DNA of 23,354 nucleotides, taken from positions 1 to 23,354 of the forward strand of contig DUVG01000048.1 of the NCBI GenBank assembly GCA_012841175.1. The letters are read 5' to 3'. Both the position numbers and the translations under genes were made by a program. This DNA comes from Clostridium sp. GTDB lineage: Bacteria > Bacillota > Clostridia > Acetivibrionales > Acetivibrionaceae. Below are positions 1 to 7,686 of the stretch, one piece after another (within the stretch, counting starts at the first letter, position 1; each line of letters starts with the position of its first letter). The notes under the pieces were generated by a model that saw only the letters and a list, made by a program, of their open reading frames with translations, had not been told where the DNA came from and ran no database searches.

Positions 1-85
1 AGTACTCCTGTTTTTCTATTGTCGTAAATTGCAATCATAAATGAACTCTGGAATTCGAAAACTTACTAATTCTTAACGATTGGGT

Positions 86-113
86 AACTCTACCATCTAT
101 TTAGGTGAGAGTT
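86..113. repeat. Imperfect hairpin at the end of the decayed permease operon
   Basis: Arms AACTCTACC (86-94) and GGTGAGAGTT (104-113) pair with one bulged base around a 9-nt loop. It lies just downstream of the premature end of the truncated permease (stop at 120). The remaining bases 1-85 show no gene that I can support. The hairpin could be the end of an old insertion element that cut the permease, or a chance stem; no element is recognised. Confidence 0.35.
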
Positions 114-119
114 TCGCAA

Positions 120-233
120 TTACCTAAGTTGAATGATAGATATAATATGAGATAATACAATACTTATAATTCCTATACTAAGGATTTTTAATCTTTTTAA
201 CTTTTTTAATTCGCTTCTAATAATTTGCAACAT
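120..233 (-). pseudogene. Truncated second ABC-2 permease (N-terminal 37 codons), lantibiotic-immunity type
   Basis: On the minus strand an AAGGTGAG ribosome binding site (234-243) precedes ATG at 231-233, giving a 37-residue reading frame that begins MLQIIRSELKKLKRLKILSI and stops at 120-122. A basic start followed by one hydrophobic segment (about residues 17-35) is how MutE/MutG/EpiE-type immunity permeases begin, but those proteins are near 250 residues. It starts 10 bases after the C-terminus of the preceding permease remnant, as expected for the second permease of an ATPase-permease-permease operon. The body of the gene is missing, so this is a fragment. Operon family assignment is inference from the paired layout. 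Confidence 0.6.
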
Positions 234-243
234 ATCTCACCTT

Positions 244-998
244 CTATATTTTCTGTTTTATATATATCAACATACTGGAAAATACTGAAACTATAGCTGT
301 TCCTGCCAGTACAATTACTCCAGTTTTTGTAGGATAATATAGCATGTCAGGCCTTCTTGAAAAATAGGTGCGTAATTCACAATTTGTAATGGATAAGTAA
401 TTCTTAATGCAATCAAAAATGGCAAATGTAGATTAAGTAATTGCCACATTGTCACCTGCCATAATAATAAAAAATTAATAATAATAAAACTATTAACGAA
501 TATCATGGATAACAAATATCTTTTTCTAAAAATCACTATTACTAATAATACTGGCAAAGATGCACTTATAGAGGCGATTGCTGTTACAATTAAAGCGATA
601 AATGTTTTACCAACATAGCAAGAATCATTTAAAAATATTCCCCCTATTAACGTATACAGCCATGTAACAATATTAAATATAATTATTAAAATAAAGGCCG
701 TCACTAACTTTATTATATATATCTTCCCCTTATCAATTGTGGTTACCAGAATATTTTTTATTGTATCATTTTGCTCTTCAATCTGAAAAAGTAATAGTAA
801 AATCAATGAAAATAGACAAGGTGCTATCAGGAAGTTTCCAAATAAAATATTGAAGCCCACTAAACTTCTATATGGCAGTTGGTCCCTTATACATATAGAG
901 GTCCATACTATAGGCATAACTAGACCAAGAATACAAATTATCTTTATGATTCTTTATCTCTTAAGCTTTTTTAACTCATCAAGATATAATCTAAGCAA
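244..998 (-). pseudogene. Decayed ABC-2 permease with an in-frame stop and a frameshift
   Basis: The longest open stretch is 315-917 (200 codons) and holds about five hydrophobic segments of an ABC-2 type permease, but both ends of the gene are in other reading contexts. Upstream, the same frame continues through a TAA stop (954-956) to a TTG at 996-998 and reads LLRLYLDELKKLKR, stop, RIIKIICILG, a typical basic permease start that overlaps the end of the ATPase remnant. Downstream, near 345-360, the sense shifts to another frame that reads YYPTKTGVIVLAGTAIVSVF and ends at TAG 244-246, restoring the last membrane helix. The rebuilt protein would be about 251 residues, the usual length of lantibiotic-immunity permeases (MutE/EpiE/MutG type). 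The gene is inactive unless these lesions are sequencing errors. Confidence 0.72.
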
Positions 999-1173
999 TT
1001 CCGGTTCCCCCTGTCACTCTAATAAAATAGTCTTCCAGGCTTTCTTCATCAACATAAATTCTTTCCACTTCAATATTATCCATAACCAGTGTTTTATTAA
1101 GCTCAGGTATCGATAGCCGTTCCTCATAAATTATGTAAACCTGTACTACTTTACAGATGTTGCTATACAATCC
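991..1173 (-). pseudogene. C-terminal remnant of an ABC ATPase, lantibiotic-immunity type
   Basis: A 60-codon minus-strand frame, open only back to a TAA at 1174-1176, ends with IEVERIYVDEESLEDYF and then IRVTGGTGIA before TAG at 991-993. The SLEDYF-x-xxTGG ending is characteristic of the ATP-binding subunits of MutF/BcrA-like immunity transporters. The Walker A, signature and Walker B parts are absent, so about three quarters of the gene is gone. The remnant overlaps the TTG start of the permease pseudogene, the translational coupling expected for such operons. Family call from memory of the motif; confidence is moderate to good. Confidence 0.62.
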
Positions 1174-1203
1174 TTATATTTAATCATGCATCATTCCATC
1201 CCA

Positions 1204-1476
1204 TTAAACAAAATAATAATAAATCGCCACCCCATAAACCAGTAAAAATCCCGGTATCCCAAGACTTCCAATTGTCAATGCAGTCAGTCCGTTAGTACCG
1301 ACCCCTAAGGACAATCCCAGTCCATCTAAGAGCATATTCACTATGTATATTCCTACTAAACCTGCAAATGCACGAAGGCCGAAGTTTACCAGCAAATCCA
1401 TTCTCTTTTTTATTAATCCAATTACCAAAAGGACTAAACATATTATAATAATTATTATAAATATTTTACTCTCCAT
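1204..1476 (-). CDS. bofA: BofA-family pro-sigma-K processing inhibitor protein
   Basis: A 90-residue integral membrane protein with hydrophobic segments at about residues 4-23, 32-52 and 62-88, split by a KKRMD basic loop. The C-terminal stretch LTALTIGSLGIPGFLLVYGV matches the BofA family signature. In Bacillus subtilis BofA sits in the outer forespore membrane and holds SpoIVFB inactive, delaying sigma-K activation; in clostridia its exact role is less clear. The start chosen is ATG at 1474-1476, because GGAGG lies five bases upstream; a longer frame from TTG at 1488 would overlap that site. It is divergent from yaaL, its usual partner. It implies an endospore former. Confidence 0.85.
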   Translation of the reverse strand: MESKIFIIIIIICLVLLVIGLIKKRMDLLVNFGLRAFAGLVGIYIVNMLLDGLGLSLGVGTNGLTALTIGSLGIPGFLLVYGVAIYYYFV

Positions 1477-1544
1477 ATTGTCCTCCAAAATTTTAGGTAT
1501 ATTTTTCTAACTACTGTAGTATATTCTAGTAAATCTTGGACTAT

Positions 1545-1581
1545 ACTATAAACAATAATAAATCTATTATTAGCTTATAGT
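1545..1581. repeat. AT-rich inverted repeat in the bofA/yaaL divergent spacer
   Basis: Arms ACTATAAACAATAAT (1545-1559) and ATTATTAGCTTATAGT (1566-1581) are reverse complements apart from about two changes and one extra base, around a 6-nt loop. It lies in the 128-bp space between two divergent genes, about 24 bp before the yaaL start, where a regulator site or a 5' leader stem would be expected. No bound protein can be named. Confidence 0.45.
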
Positions 1582-1604
1582 ATTATAAGTGGAATGGAGT
1601 AAAT

Positions 1605-1817
1605 ATGAAGTTATTTTCAAAAAAGAAAAATCCAGAAGCCGAACTTTTACTCAATGAAATTAAACGAACAAAGATTGCTTTAGAAGCGGCATATTCTAAT
1701 TTTGAAAATGTTGTTGATCCGGACTTAATTGATTGTTACATCTACGAAGTAAATGCTGCTCAAAAAAGATATAAATTCCTGTTAAAACAAGCTAAAGAAT
1801 TAGATGTCCTCCTATAA
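1605..1817 (+). CDS. yaaL: YaaL-like DUF2508 family protein
   Basis: A 70-residue soluble, charged and probably helical protein. The segment DPDLIDCYIYEVNAAQKRYK (about residues 38-57) carries the conserved core of DUF2508/YaaL: a D-P-x-L-I start, an aromatic-rich helix, then the A-x-x-R-Y motif. The function is unknown. In Bacillus subtilis yaaL lies directly before bofA in the same direction; here the two genes are adjacent but divergent, which supports both family calls. A GGAG element lies seven bases before the ATG. It is the only convincing plus-strand gene in the window. Confidence 0.82.
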   Translation: MKLFSKKKNPEAELLLNEIKRTKIALEAAYSNFENVVDPDLIDCYIYEVNAAQKRYKFLLKQAKELDVLL

Positions 1818-1885
1818 AGTGCCAAGATTATGAATGTGCTTTATGTTCATGATAAAATAAATTCTTTCTATAAAATAGTCAATAC

Positions 1886-1927
1886 AAAGGGCGAATAACC
1901 TCTTGTTAATTGAGATTTTTCGCCTTT
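1886..1927. terminator. Hairpin between convergent yaaL and alpha-glucosidase genes
   Basis: AAAGGGCGAA (1886-1895) pairs with TTCGCCTTT (1919-1927) with one bulge, and the stem extends partly inwards through CTC/GAG. It sits between the 3' ends of a plus-strand and a minus-strand gene, the usual place for a bidirectional terminator. The T tracts on either side are short. Confidence 0.6.
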
Positions 1928-1957
1928 AAATGCAAATACTTGTTAATAATTATATGC

Positions 1958-3634
1958 TTAGAGACTGTATAGTCTGCATTCAAAAGGCCTTAATACCTTT
2001 TCATTACTGTTTATATCTGCATAATTACTTATAAGTATATCCGCTTTCGTGATGTCTAAATCTACTTCCAACTGACTATTTTCTTCTGATATGTTGCAAA
2101 CAATCAGATAAGTTTTATCTTCATACGTTCTTGTGTAAGCATATACATTTTCGCTTTCTTCCATTAATAGCTCATAATCGCCATATATGAGTCCAACTGT
2201 CTCTTTTTTTATTTTAATTATCTTTTTATAAAAATTTAGTATAGAATCCTCATCTTTTATTTGTGCTTTCGCGTTCAGCCAATGGTAATTTTGATTCACC
2301 TTTATCCAGGGTGTACCAGTAGTAAATCCTCCGTGGGGAGAATCATCCCACTGCATTGGAGTACGAGAATTATCTCTGGTACTTTTTTTTAATACTTCTA
2401 AAGACTCTTCCGGTGACATACCTTTATTTATGCGTTCCTGATAACCAAATAAGGTTGGAGCATCTCTAAAATCTAAATGAGAATTGTAATCCGCATTTAG
2501 CATTCCTAATTCCTGCCCTTGGTAAATAAAAGGAACTCCTTTTTGCATATAATACATTAAGGCAAGGCATTTTGCACTTTCCTTCCAATATTTATCAGGA
2601 GAACCAAAGCGACTTACACTTCTTACTAAATCATGATTTTCCATTACCAAAGCCACATTTCCATCTGCCGATACTGCCTTTTGCCATCTTGTCAAAGCAG
2701 ACTTTAACTTCTTAATGGATATTTTTCCTTCCTCTGATTCTACATTCCATAAATTTAAATGATCGAATTGAAATAATGAATGAAATATTCCCTTTTCTTG
2801 TGATACCCATTCATCTATTTCTTCAATACGGGCTCCATTGGCTTCTGCCACTGTAAAAATATCATACTTTGAAAAGGTATTCTCTTTTAATTCTCTTAAT
2901 AAATCCATTATGCCAGGTTGATTCATATGCTTATCAAAAGAAGAGACATAACGCTCATTCTTAGGATTTGGCATATCATTAAAATCCGGTTTTTTAATAT
3001 GACTGATGGCATCCACTCTAAACCCATCAATTCCCTTATCAAGCCACCAGCAAATCATATCAAAAATTGCTCTTTTTACCTGTGTATTTTCCCAGTTTAT
3101 ATCTGGCATGGTCTTACCAAATACGTGTAAAAAATATTGTCCGGTTTTTTCATCATATTCCCAAGCAGAACCTCCGAAAATACTTTCCCAGTTATTTGGC
3201 TCTTTATTATCTTTTCCGTCTTTCCATATATACCAGTCCCTCTTCGAGTTATGGATAGAACTTCTAGATTCAATAAACCAGGGGTGACTAGAAGAGGTAT
3301 GATTTATTACCAAATCCATTATAACTCGTATTCCCCGCTCATGGGCTTTATGCAGTAATTCCTCAAAATCCTCCATCGTACCATATTCTCTCTGGATGTT
3401 TTGATAATCACTAATATCATAACCGTTATCATCATTAGGAGAGGTATAAATTGGACATATCCATATTAAATCAATGCCCAATTCTGAAAGATATGGTAAC
3501 TTGCTAATAATTCCTTGTAAATCTCCCACACCATCCCCATTGCTATCTTTAAAACTTCTTGGATATATTTGATATGCTGCTGCACTTTCCCACCATGGAC
3601 GTAATGTTCTGGTTCTTTTCATATTGTTCTTCAT
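1958..3634 (-). CDS. GH13_31 alpha-glucosidase, predicted alpha-1,4-preferring
   Basis: A cytosolic exo-acting glucosidase of 558 residues without a signal peptide. The (beta/alpha)8 barrel opens with YQIYPRSFKDSNGDGVGDLQ. Catalytic residues are visible: nucleophile Asp208 in DGFRVDAI, acid/base Glu264 in TVAEANG, and transition-state Asp335 in MENHD. Ala209 follows the nucleophile; in GH13_31 enzymes Ala or Thr here goes with alpha-1,4 (maltase-like) preference, while Val goes with alpha-1,6, so this enzyme probably releases glucose from maltose and maltodextrins. Regions III and IV are slightly unusual (AEANG and NHDLVR instead of the common GEMPG and NHDQPR). Two starts are possible: ATG at 3634 abuts the GGAAGG site, while ATG at 3622 (Met5) is spaced more normally and may be the true one. 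It is the last gene of the locus. Confidence 0.9.
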   Translation of the reverse strand: MKNNMKRTRTLRPWWESAAAYQIYPRSFKDSNGDGVGDLQGIISKLPYLSELGIDLIWICPIYTSPNDDNGYDISDYQNIQREYGTMEDFEELLHKAHERGIRVIMDLVINHTSSSHPWFIESRSSIHNSKRDWYIWKDGKDNKEPNNWESIFGGSAWEYDEKTGQYFLHVFGKTMPDINWENTQVKRAIFDMICWWLDKGIDGFRVDAISHIKKPDFNDMPNPKNERYVSSFDKHMNQPGIMDLLRELKENTFSKYDIFTVAEANGARIEEIDEWVSQEKGIFHSLFQFDHLNLWNVESEEGKISIKKLKSALTRWQKAVSADGNVALVMENHDLVRSVSRFGSPDKYWKESAKCLALMYYMQKGVPFIYQGQELGMLNADYNSHLDFRDAPTLFGYQERINKGMSPEESLEVLKKSTRDNSRTPMQWDDSPHGGFTTGTPWIKVNQNYHWLNAKAQIKDEDSILNFYKKIIKIKKETVGLIYGDYELLMEESENVYAYTRTYEDKTYLIVCNISEENSQLEVDLDITKADILISNYADINSNEKVLRPFECRLYSL

Positions 3635-3693
3635 CCTTCCAATTCCTATGAATTTAAATTTAACACAAATCGAGTACCCTTAATATGAAATTA

Positions 3694-3715
3694 GTGCCCA
3701 GGACTACCTAGGCAC
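3694..3715. other. Small GC-containing hairpin between the two glucosidase genes
   Basis: GTGCC (3694-3698) and GGCAC (3711-3715) pair, and AGG/CCT extends the stem after one mismatch around a 4-nt ACTA loop. It stands between the 3744-5360 gene and the 1958-3634 gene. There is no T tract after it on the minus strand, so it may stabilise or process mRNA and not terminate it. Confidence 0.4.
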
Positions 3716-3743
3716 AAATTGAAGTTTAACATTGTTTTTATAA

Positions 3744-5360
3744 CTATGCTATATACATAATCCCTTCATAAGGTCTTAATCTGCCTGGCAAACTAAAATC
3801 GTAATTAGATATTAAAATCTCTTTCCTATCTTCGTATTCCTTAGGCAGTTTATATTCCACTTCGTCAGCATAGAAGTTACATAACACTATTATTTTAGAA
3901 TCCTTTAATGATCTAACATATGCGAATATATTTTTATCCTCAGGAAGTAACATCTCAAAGTCCCCATATACAATTACTTCATTATTCTTTCTTATTTCTA
4001 TTAATTTTTTATAATAATTATATACGGAGTCCGGATTGCTTACCTGTTCTTTTGCATTTATTTCATTAAAATTTGGATTTACCTCTATCCAAGGAGTGCC
4101 GGTTGTAAATCCCCCATTTTTCTCATCACTCCATTGCATGGGAGTTCTGGCATTATCTCTGCCCTTGGCATATATGGATTCCATAATTTCTTCATGGGTA
4201 TATCCCTTTTTTAATCGTTCTTTATACATATTAAGTGTTTCAATATCTTTATATTGATGGATGTCCTTAAACTTAATATTGGTCATGCCTAATTCCTCAC
4301 CTTGATAGATATAAGGTGTTCCCTTAAGCCCATGCAAAAGTGTTGCCAGCATTTTAGCACTTTCTATCCGGTATTCCCTATCATTTCCCCATCGTGATAC
4401 AATTCTTGGTAAATCATGGTTGTTCCAAAATAAGCTGTTCCATCCGTCCTCATTAAAGCAGGTTTGCCATTTATGAAAAACCTGTTTTAGAGAAATTAAG
4501 TCTAGTGGCTGTAAATCCCATTTCTCTTTTCCTGGAATCTGATCCAGCCCAATATGCTCAAATTGAAATACCATGCTTAATTCACTGCCATCCGGATTTG
4601 AATACATTTTAGCTATCTCAGGAGTTGCACCCCAGCATTCACCTACCGTTAATAAATCCTTATCACCAAAGGTATTCTTATTCATTTCTCGAATGTATTC
4701 ATGAAGCATGGGACCATTACTGGTAATCTTTTTATCTGGAATTTTACCAATAAGTTCAATGACATCCATTCGAAAACCCCCGATACCTTTATCAATCCAA
4801 AAATTCATGCATTTCCAGATTTCTTCTCTCACTTTAGGGTTTTCCCAATTTAAGTCCGGCTGCTTTTTACTAAATAAATGCAAATAATATTGTCCCGTTG
4901 TTTCATCCCATTCCCATGCACTACCGGAAAAAGTAGAGCCTAAATCATTAGGTTCATGACCATCCACCGGATCTCTCCATATATAATAGTCTCTGTATGG
5001 ATTATCTTTGGATTTCCTTGACTCAATAAACCATTTGTGTTCATCTGAAGTATGATTGGCAACCAAGTCCATAAGAATCTTTATACCTCTTTTATTTGCT
5101 TCCTTTAAAAGAAGCTCCATATCTTCTAAAGTACCAAACTCATCCATAATATCCTCATAATCGCTGATATCATAGCCATTATCATCATTTGGGGACTTAA
5201 AAACGGGACTTAGCCAGATTACATCAATTCCCAGATTTTTCAGGTAATCCAATTTTTCAATAATGCCTTTCAGATCACCTATTCCATCCCCGTTGCTGTC
5301 ATTAAAACTTCTTGGATATATCTGATATACAACCGAACTATGCCACCATTTTTTTACCAT
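3744..5360 (-). CDS. GH13_31 oligo-1,6-glucosidase (glucan 1,6-alpha-glucosidase type)
   Basis: A 538-residue cytosolic GH13_31 enzyme, similar in length and layout to the neighbouring alpha-glucosidase. Nucleophile Asp199 lies in GGFRMDVIELIGK, acid/base Glu241 in LLTVGECWGATPE and Asp316 in WNNHDLPR. Val200 follows the nucleophile, the residue linked in oligo-1,6-glucosidases to cleavage of alpha-1,6 bonds. The GECWGATPEIAKMYS stretch recalls dextran glucosidases (DexB type). It would hydrolyse isomaltose- or panose-like ends left after debranching. AGAGGTG lies five bases before the ATG. A repeat-rich spacer separates it from the debranching enzyme upstream. A trehalose-6-phosphate hydrolase role is less likely, as no PTS gene is present. 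Confidence 0.88.
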   Translation of the reverse strand: MVKKWWHSSVVYQIYPRSFNDSNGDGIGDLKGIIEKLDYLKNLGIDVIWLSPVFKSPNDDNGYDISDYEDIMDEFGTLEDMELLLKEANKRGIKILMDLVANHTSDEHKWFIESRKSKDNPYRDYYIWRDPVDGHEPNDLGSTFSGSAWEWDETTGQYYLHLFSKKQPDLNWENPKVREEIWKCMNFWIDKGIGGFRMDVIELIGKIPDKKITSNGPMLHEYIREMNKNTFGDKDLLTVGECWGATPEIAKMYSNPDGSELSMVFQFEHIGLDQIPGKEKWDLQPLDLISLKQVFHKWQTCFNEDGWNSLFWNNHDLPRIVSRWGNDREYRIESAKMLATLLHGLKGTPYIYQGEELGMTNIKFKDIHQYKDIETLNMYKERLKKGYTHEEIMESIYAKGRDNARTPMQWSDEKNGGFTTGTPWIEVNPNFNEINAKEQVSNPDSVYNYYKKLIEIRKNNEVIVYGDFEMLLPEDKNIFAYVRSLKDSKIIVLCNFYADEVEYKLPKEYEDRKEILISNYDFSLPGRLRPYEGIMYIA

Positions 5361-5420
5361 TTATACACCTCTAGCCTTTCTTTTCTGTGTTTTGTCATAC
5401 TACTTATACGAATTTTACCT

Positions 5421-5492
5421 AATCCCAATGGGATATAGACTCAATGGGAGCTATGCCCAACGGGCTCAATACACAATGGATTTTAGACTCCA
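5421..5492. repeat. Degenerate short repeats with small palindromes
   Basis: Read on the minus strand, GAGTCTAAAATCCATTG and GAGTCTATATCCCATTG recur 48 bases apart, with a third related GAG-started unit between them, so the unit is roughly 24 bp. The tract also contains the palindromes CCCAATGGG and GCCCAACGGGC. It occupies the 189-bp space between the debranching enzyme and oligo-1,6-glucosidase genes. Its role is unknown. Confidence 0.5.
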
Positions 5493-5549
5493 TACCATAC
5501 TTTTTGCCTAACCTTGGCAGCTCAAAAGCCTTGTTAAGGATAACACAAG

Positions 5550-7499
5550 CTAAACTTCCAGCTTCTCAAGTTTAGCAAAAACTCTTAATAACTCACTGAC
5601 ACTCCAGGCCTGTGCAAAGCATCCCTGAGAAATCGTGGGGTTTTCTCCGTCATAAATTTCCGCAATCTGTCCGATACAACCTTCCCTCATACAAGGTTCT
5701 AAAGCTTCCAGCTGTTCTTTTACCCTTTTTACAGCTTCCGGTCTTTCATCATTTACTTTAAGATAGGCCAAATAATAAGCACCTAAAGGAAATGCCCATA
5801 CTGTTCCCTGGTGATAAGCCATATCACGGTTAAAGAGTGAGCCTCCGTAAATGGCCTTAAAAGCCTTGTCATTCTTACTTAAGCTGCGAAGTCCATATGG
5901 TGTATATAAGGTTTCATATACCTTACTAACAACCAATCTCTCCTTTTCTTTATCCAATAGGGAAAAAGGCTGGGATACTGCCCATATTTGATTACAACGA
6001 ATTTGATTATCCGCATCTTCTCCCGATACTAAATCCTTTAAGCAATTCTCTGATTCATTCCAGAATTTTTCGGAAAAGCTAACTCTTACTAACTCAGCAA
6101 GTTCTTCATACTGACTGTCTTCTTTGTCTAATAGTCTGGCAAACAGTCCCATGATTTTTAAGTCATTATACCAATAGGCATTGATTTCAACAGGTTTTCC
6201 ATGTCTTGGGGTTGGTAAAATATCTTCAAACCGTACATCCATCCAGGTTACCTGTTCCAATCCGCTTCCCGCCATAATTAGACCGTCTGTATCCATTTTA
6301 ATATGATAGTCCGTGCCTTGCTTATACCATTTTATAATATCCTCCATAATGGCGTATGCTTCCTCTACAAAGGCCAGATCATTACTTTCCAAATAATACT
6401 CATATACAGCACCAATAAAAAGCAGTGAGGCATCTACTGTGTTATACAAAGGGTCATTGCCGCCTTCCGGAAACATATTTGGCATTAAGCCTTTTTTACA
6501 ATACTGCATAAAAGTACGGAATATACTTTTCGCTTCCTCATACCGTTTTGTAGAAATACAGCAGCCTACCATGGATATCATAGTATCTCTTCCCCAATCA
6601 GCAAAGAATGGGTATCCTGCCATAAGGGTCTTTCCTTTGGTGGAGTCTCTGTTAACCAAAAATTGATCTGCGCTTTTAACTAATTGCTTACCTATTTCAT
6701 TTTTTATTCCTGACTGCTTTACAAGACCTGTCAGTCTATTACTTTCATTCTCTATCATCTGCTCTATGGTAGCAGCAATAGAATCTGTACTATATATAAT
6801 ATCTAATACCTTTTCCTCATAAGCAGTTACGGTTACGGAAATATTATGATTGGATGCAGTCACACCGATTGCTTCCCGTCCGTCTCTTGCATCGTAGCCA
6901 TAATATAAATCTTTTGTATATTGTGTATTAGAAGTGGTAACTTTGCCATTGGTAAGATAATTTAACTTAATTCCATTACTGATTACTGCATTATCTTTAT
7001 GTTCAAATATTTGATTTGTACTTAAAGTATCACCTTTTGGAATAAATTGAAGCTGCGGTGTGATTGTTAATTTAACTTCCCGGTTCATGTCATTATGAAT
7101 CACATAACGTATACCAATTGTATTTTCACCATAAGCCATTAAGACAGTTTTCTTAATTTCAATTCCCTCTACCTGATATACCCAAACGGGATAATATTCA
7201 AACATAAATTGATTTAAATATCTATATCCCAGTTGGTTTTTAGCATGATTTACATATTCCTGACTGGATAAACTAAACTTTTCTTTATCCAATTCAATTA
7301 CTTCATCCATTCTTGTAATTAAATGATACCTATGATTGGGGGCTACCGTACAAGCCATCAACAGTGCATGGTCATTGCGGCTGTTAGAACCAATCATTGT
7401 CAAAGAGGAATAACCTCCTAATCCATTTGTTATCAGATAACAATTTTCCTGGCCTCTGTCTAATGTCTTCCAATCATTTTTTCCATATATAAACTTCAT
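5550..7499 (-). CDS. Amylo-alpha-1,6-glucosidase / glycogen debranching enzyme (GH133 type)
   Basis: A 649-residue protein without a signal peptide. The N-terminal glycogen-debranching domain (about residues 15-230) starts with the typical NGLGGYSSLTMIGSNSRNDH segment. An (alpha/alpha)6-barrel amylo-alpha-1,6-glucosidase domain (about 265-645) carries PFFADWGRDTMIS (Asp305 in WGRD), LMPNMFPEGG, GLEQVTWMDVRF and YHQGTVWAFPLGAYYL. It should remove alpha-1,6 glucosyl stubs from imported limit dextrins or from stored glycogen, working with the phosphorylase and MalQ of the same locus, since the 4-alpha-glucanotransferase half of eukaryotic debranching enzyme is not present. The ATG at 7499 is supported by the conserved N-terminus, but only a weak GGGT site precedes it, so translation may be modest. 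Upstream lies a 187-bp spacer with an inverted repeat and a possible promoter. Confidence 0.9.
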   Translation of the reverse strand: MKFIYGKNDWKTLDRGQENCYLITNGLGGYSSLTMIGSNSRNDHALLMACTVAPNHRYHLITRMDEVIELDKEKFSLSSQEYVNHAKNQLGYRYLNQFMFEYYPVWVYQVEGIEIKKTVLMAYGENTIGIRYVIHNDMNREVKLTITPQLQFIPKGDTLSTNQIFEHKDNAVISNGIKLNYLTNGKVTTSNTQYTKDLYYGYDARDGREAIGVTASNHNISVTVTAYEEKVLDIIYSTDSIAATIEQMIENESNRLTGLVKQSGIKNEIGKQLVKSADQFLVNRDSTKGKTLMAGYPFFADWGRDTMISMVGCCISTKRYEEAKSIFRTFMQYCKKGLMPNMFPEGGNDPLYNTVDASLLFIGAVYEYYLESNDLAFVEEAYAIMEDIIKWYKQGTDYHIKMDTDGLIMAGSGLEQVTWMDVRFEDILPTPRHGKPVEINAYWYNDLKIMGLFARLLDKEDSQYEELAELVRVSFSEKFWNESENCLKDLVSGEDADNQIRCNQIWAVSQPFSLLDKEKERLVVSKVYETLYTPYGLRSLSKNDKAFKAIYGGSLFNRDMAYHQGTVWAFPLGAYYLAYLKVNDERPEAVKRVKEQLEALEPCMREGCIGQIAEIYDGENPTISQGCFAQAWSVSELLRVFAKLEKLEV

Positions 7500-7557
7500 T
7501 TCTTATACCCATTGCCTATCGCATCTGCTACAGATTTGATACTGCCACTTAAATTGT

Positions 7558-7616
7558 GGTTGAAAGAATCATTTCGTGGCATTCATCCTATTATTTATTT
7601 TCTTTCAACCTTTCAA
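7558..7616 (-). promoter_or_regulatory. Candidate promoter and inverted repeat before the debranching enzyme
   Basis: A perfect 9-bp inverted repeat, GGTTGAAAG (7558-7566) and CTTTCAACC (7602-7610), is separated by 35 bases. On the minus strand TTGAAA (7611-7616) stands 17 bases from TAATAG (7588-7593), a passable -35/-10 pair, so one arm would fall in the spacer and the other just downstream. This suggests a separately controlled promoter for the 5550-7499 gene. The -10 match is weak. Confidence 0.35.
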
Positions 7617-7686
7617 TGATGGGGCATGCTTTCCCTTTTTACTCCTGTTTCCGCCAACAACACAGAGTTTCCCCTTGTACTTTCAT

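Noticed and set aside
850..1116. Plus-strand open frame across the ABC remnants
   Set aside because: It is antisense to the recognisable ATPase C-terminus and permease start, and its translation has no family character.
2918..3358. Several overlapping plus-strand frames of 60-95 codons
   Set aside because: They lie opposite the alpha-glucosidase gene, lack ribosome sites and read as low-quality antisense protein.
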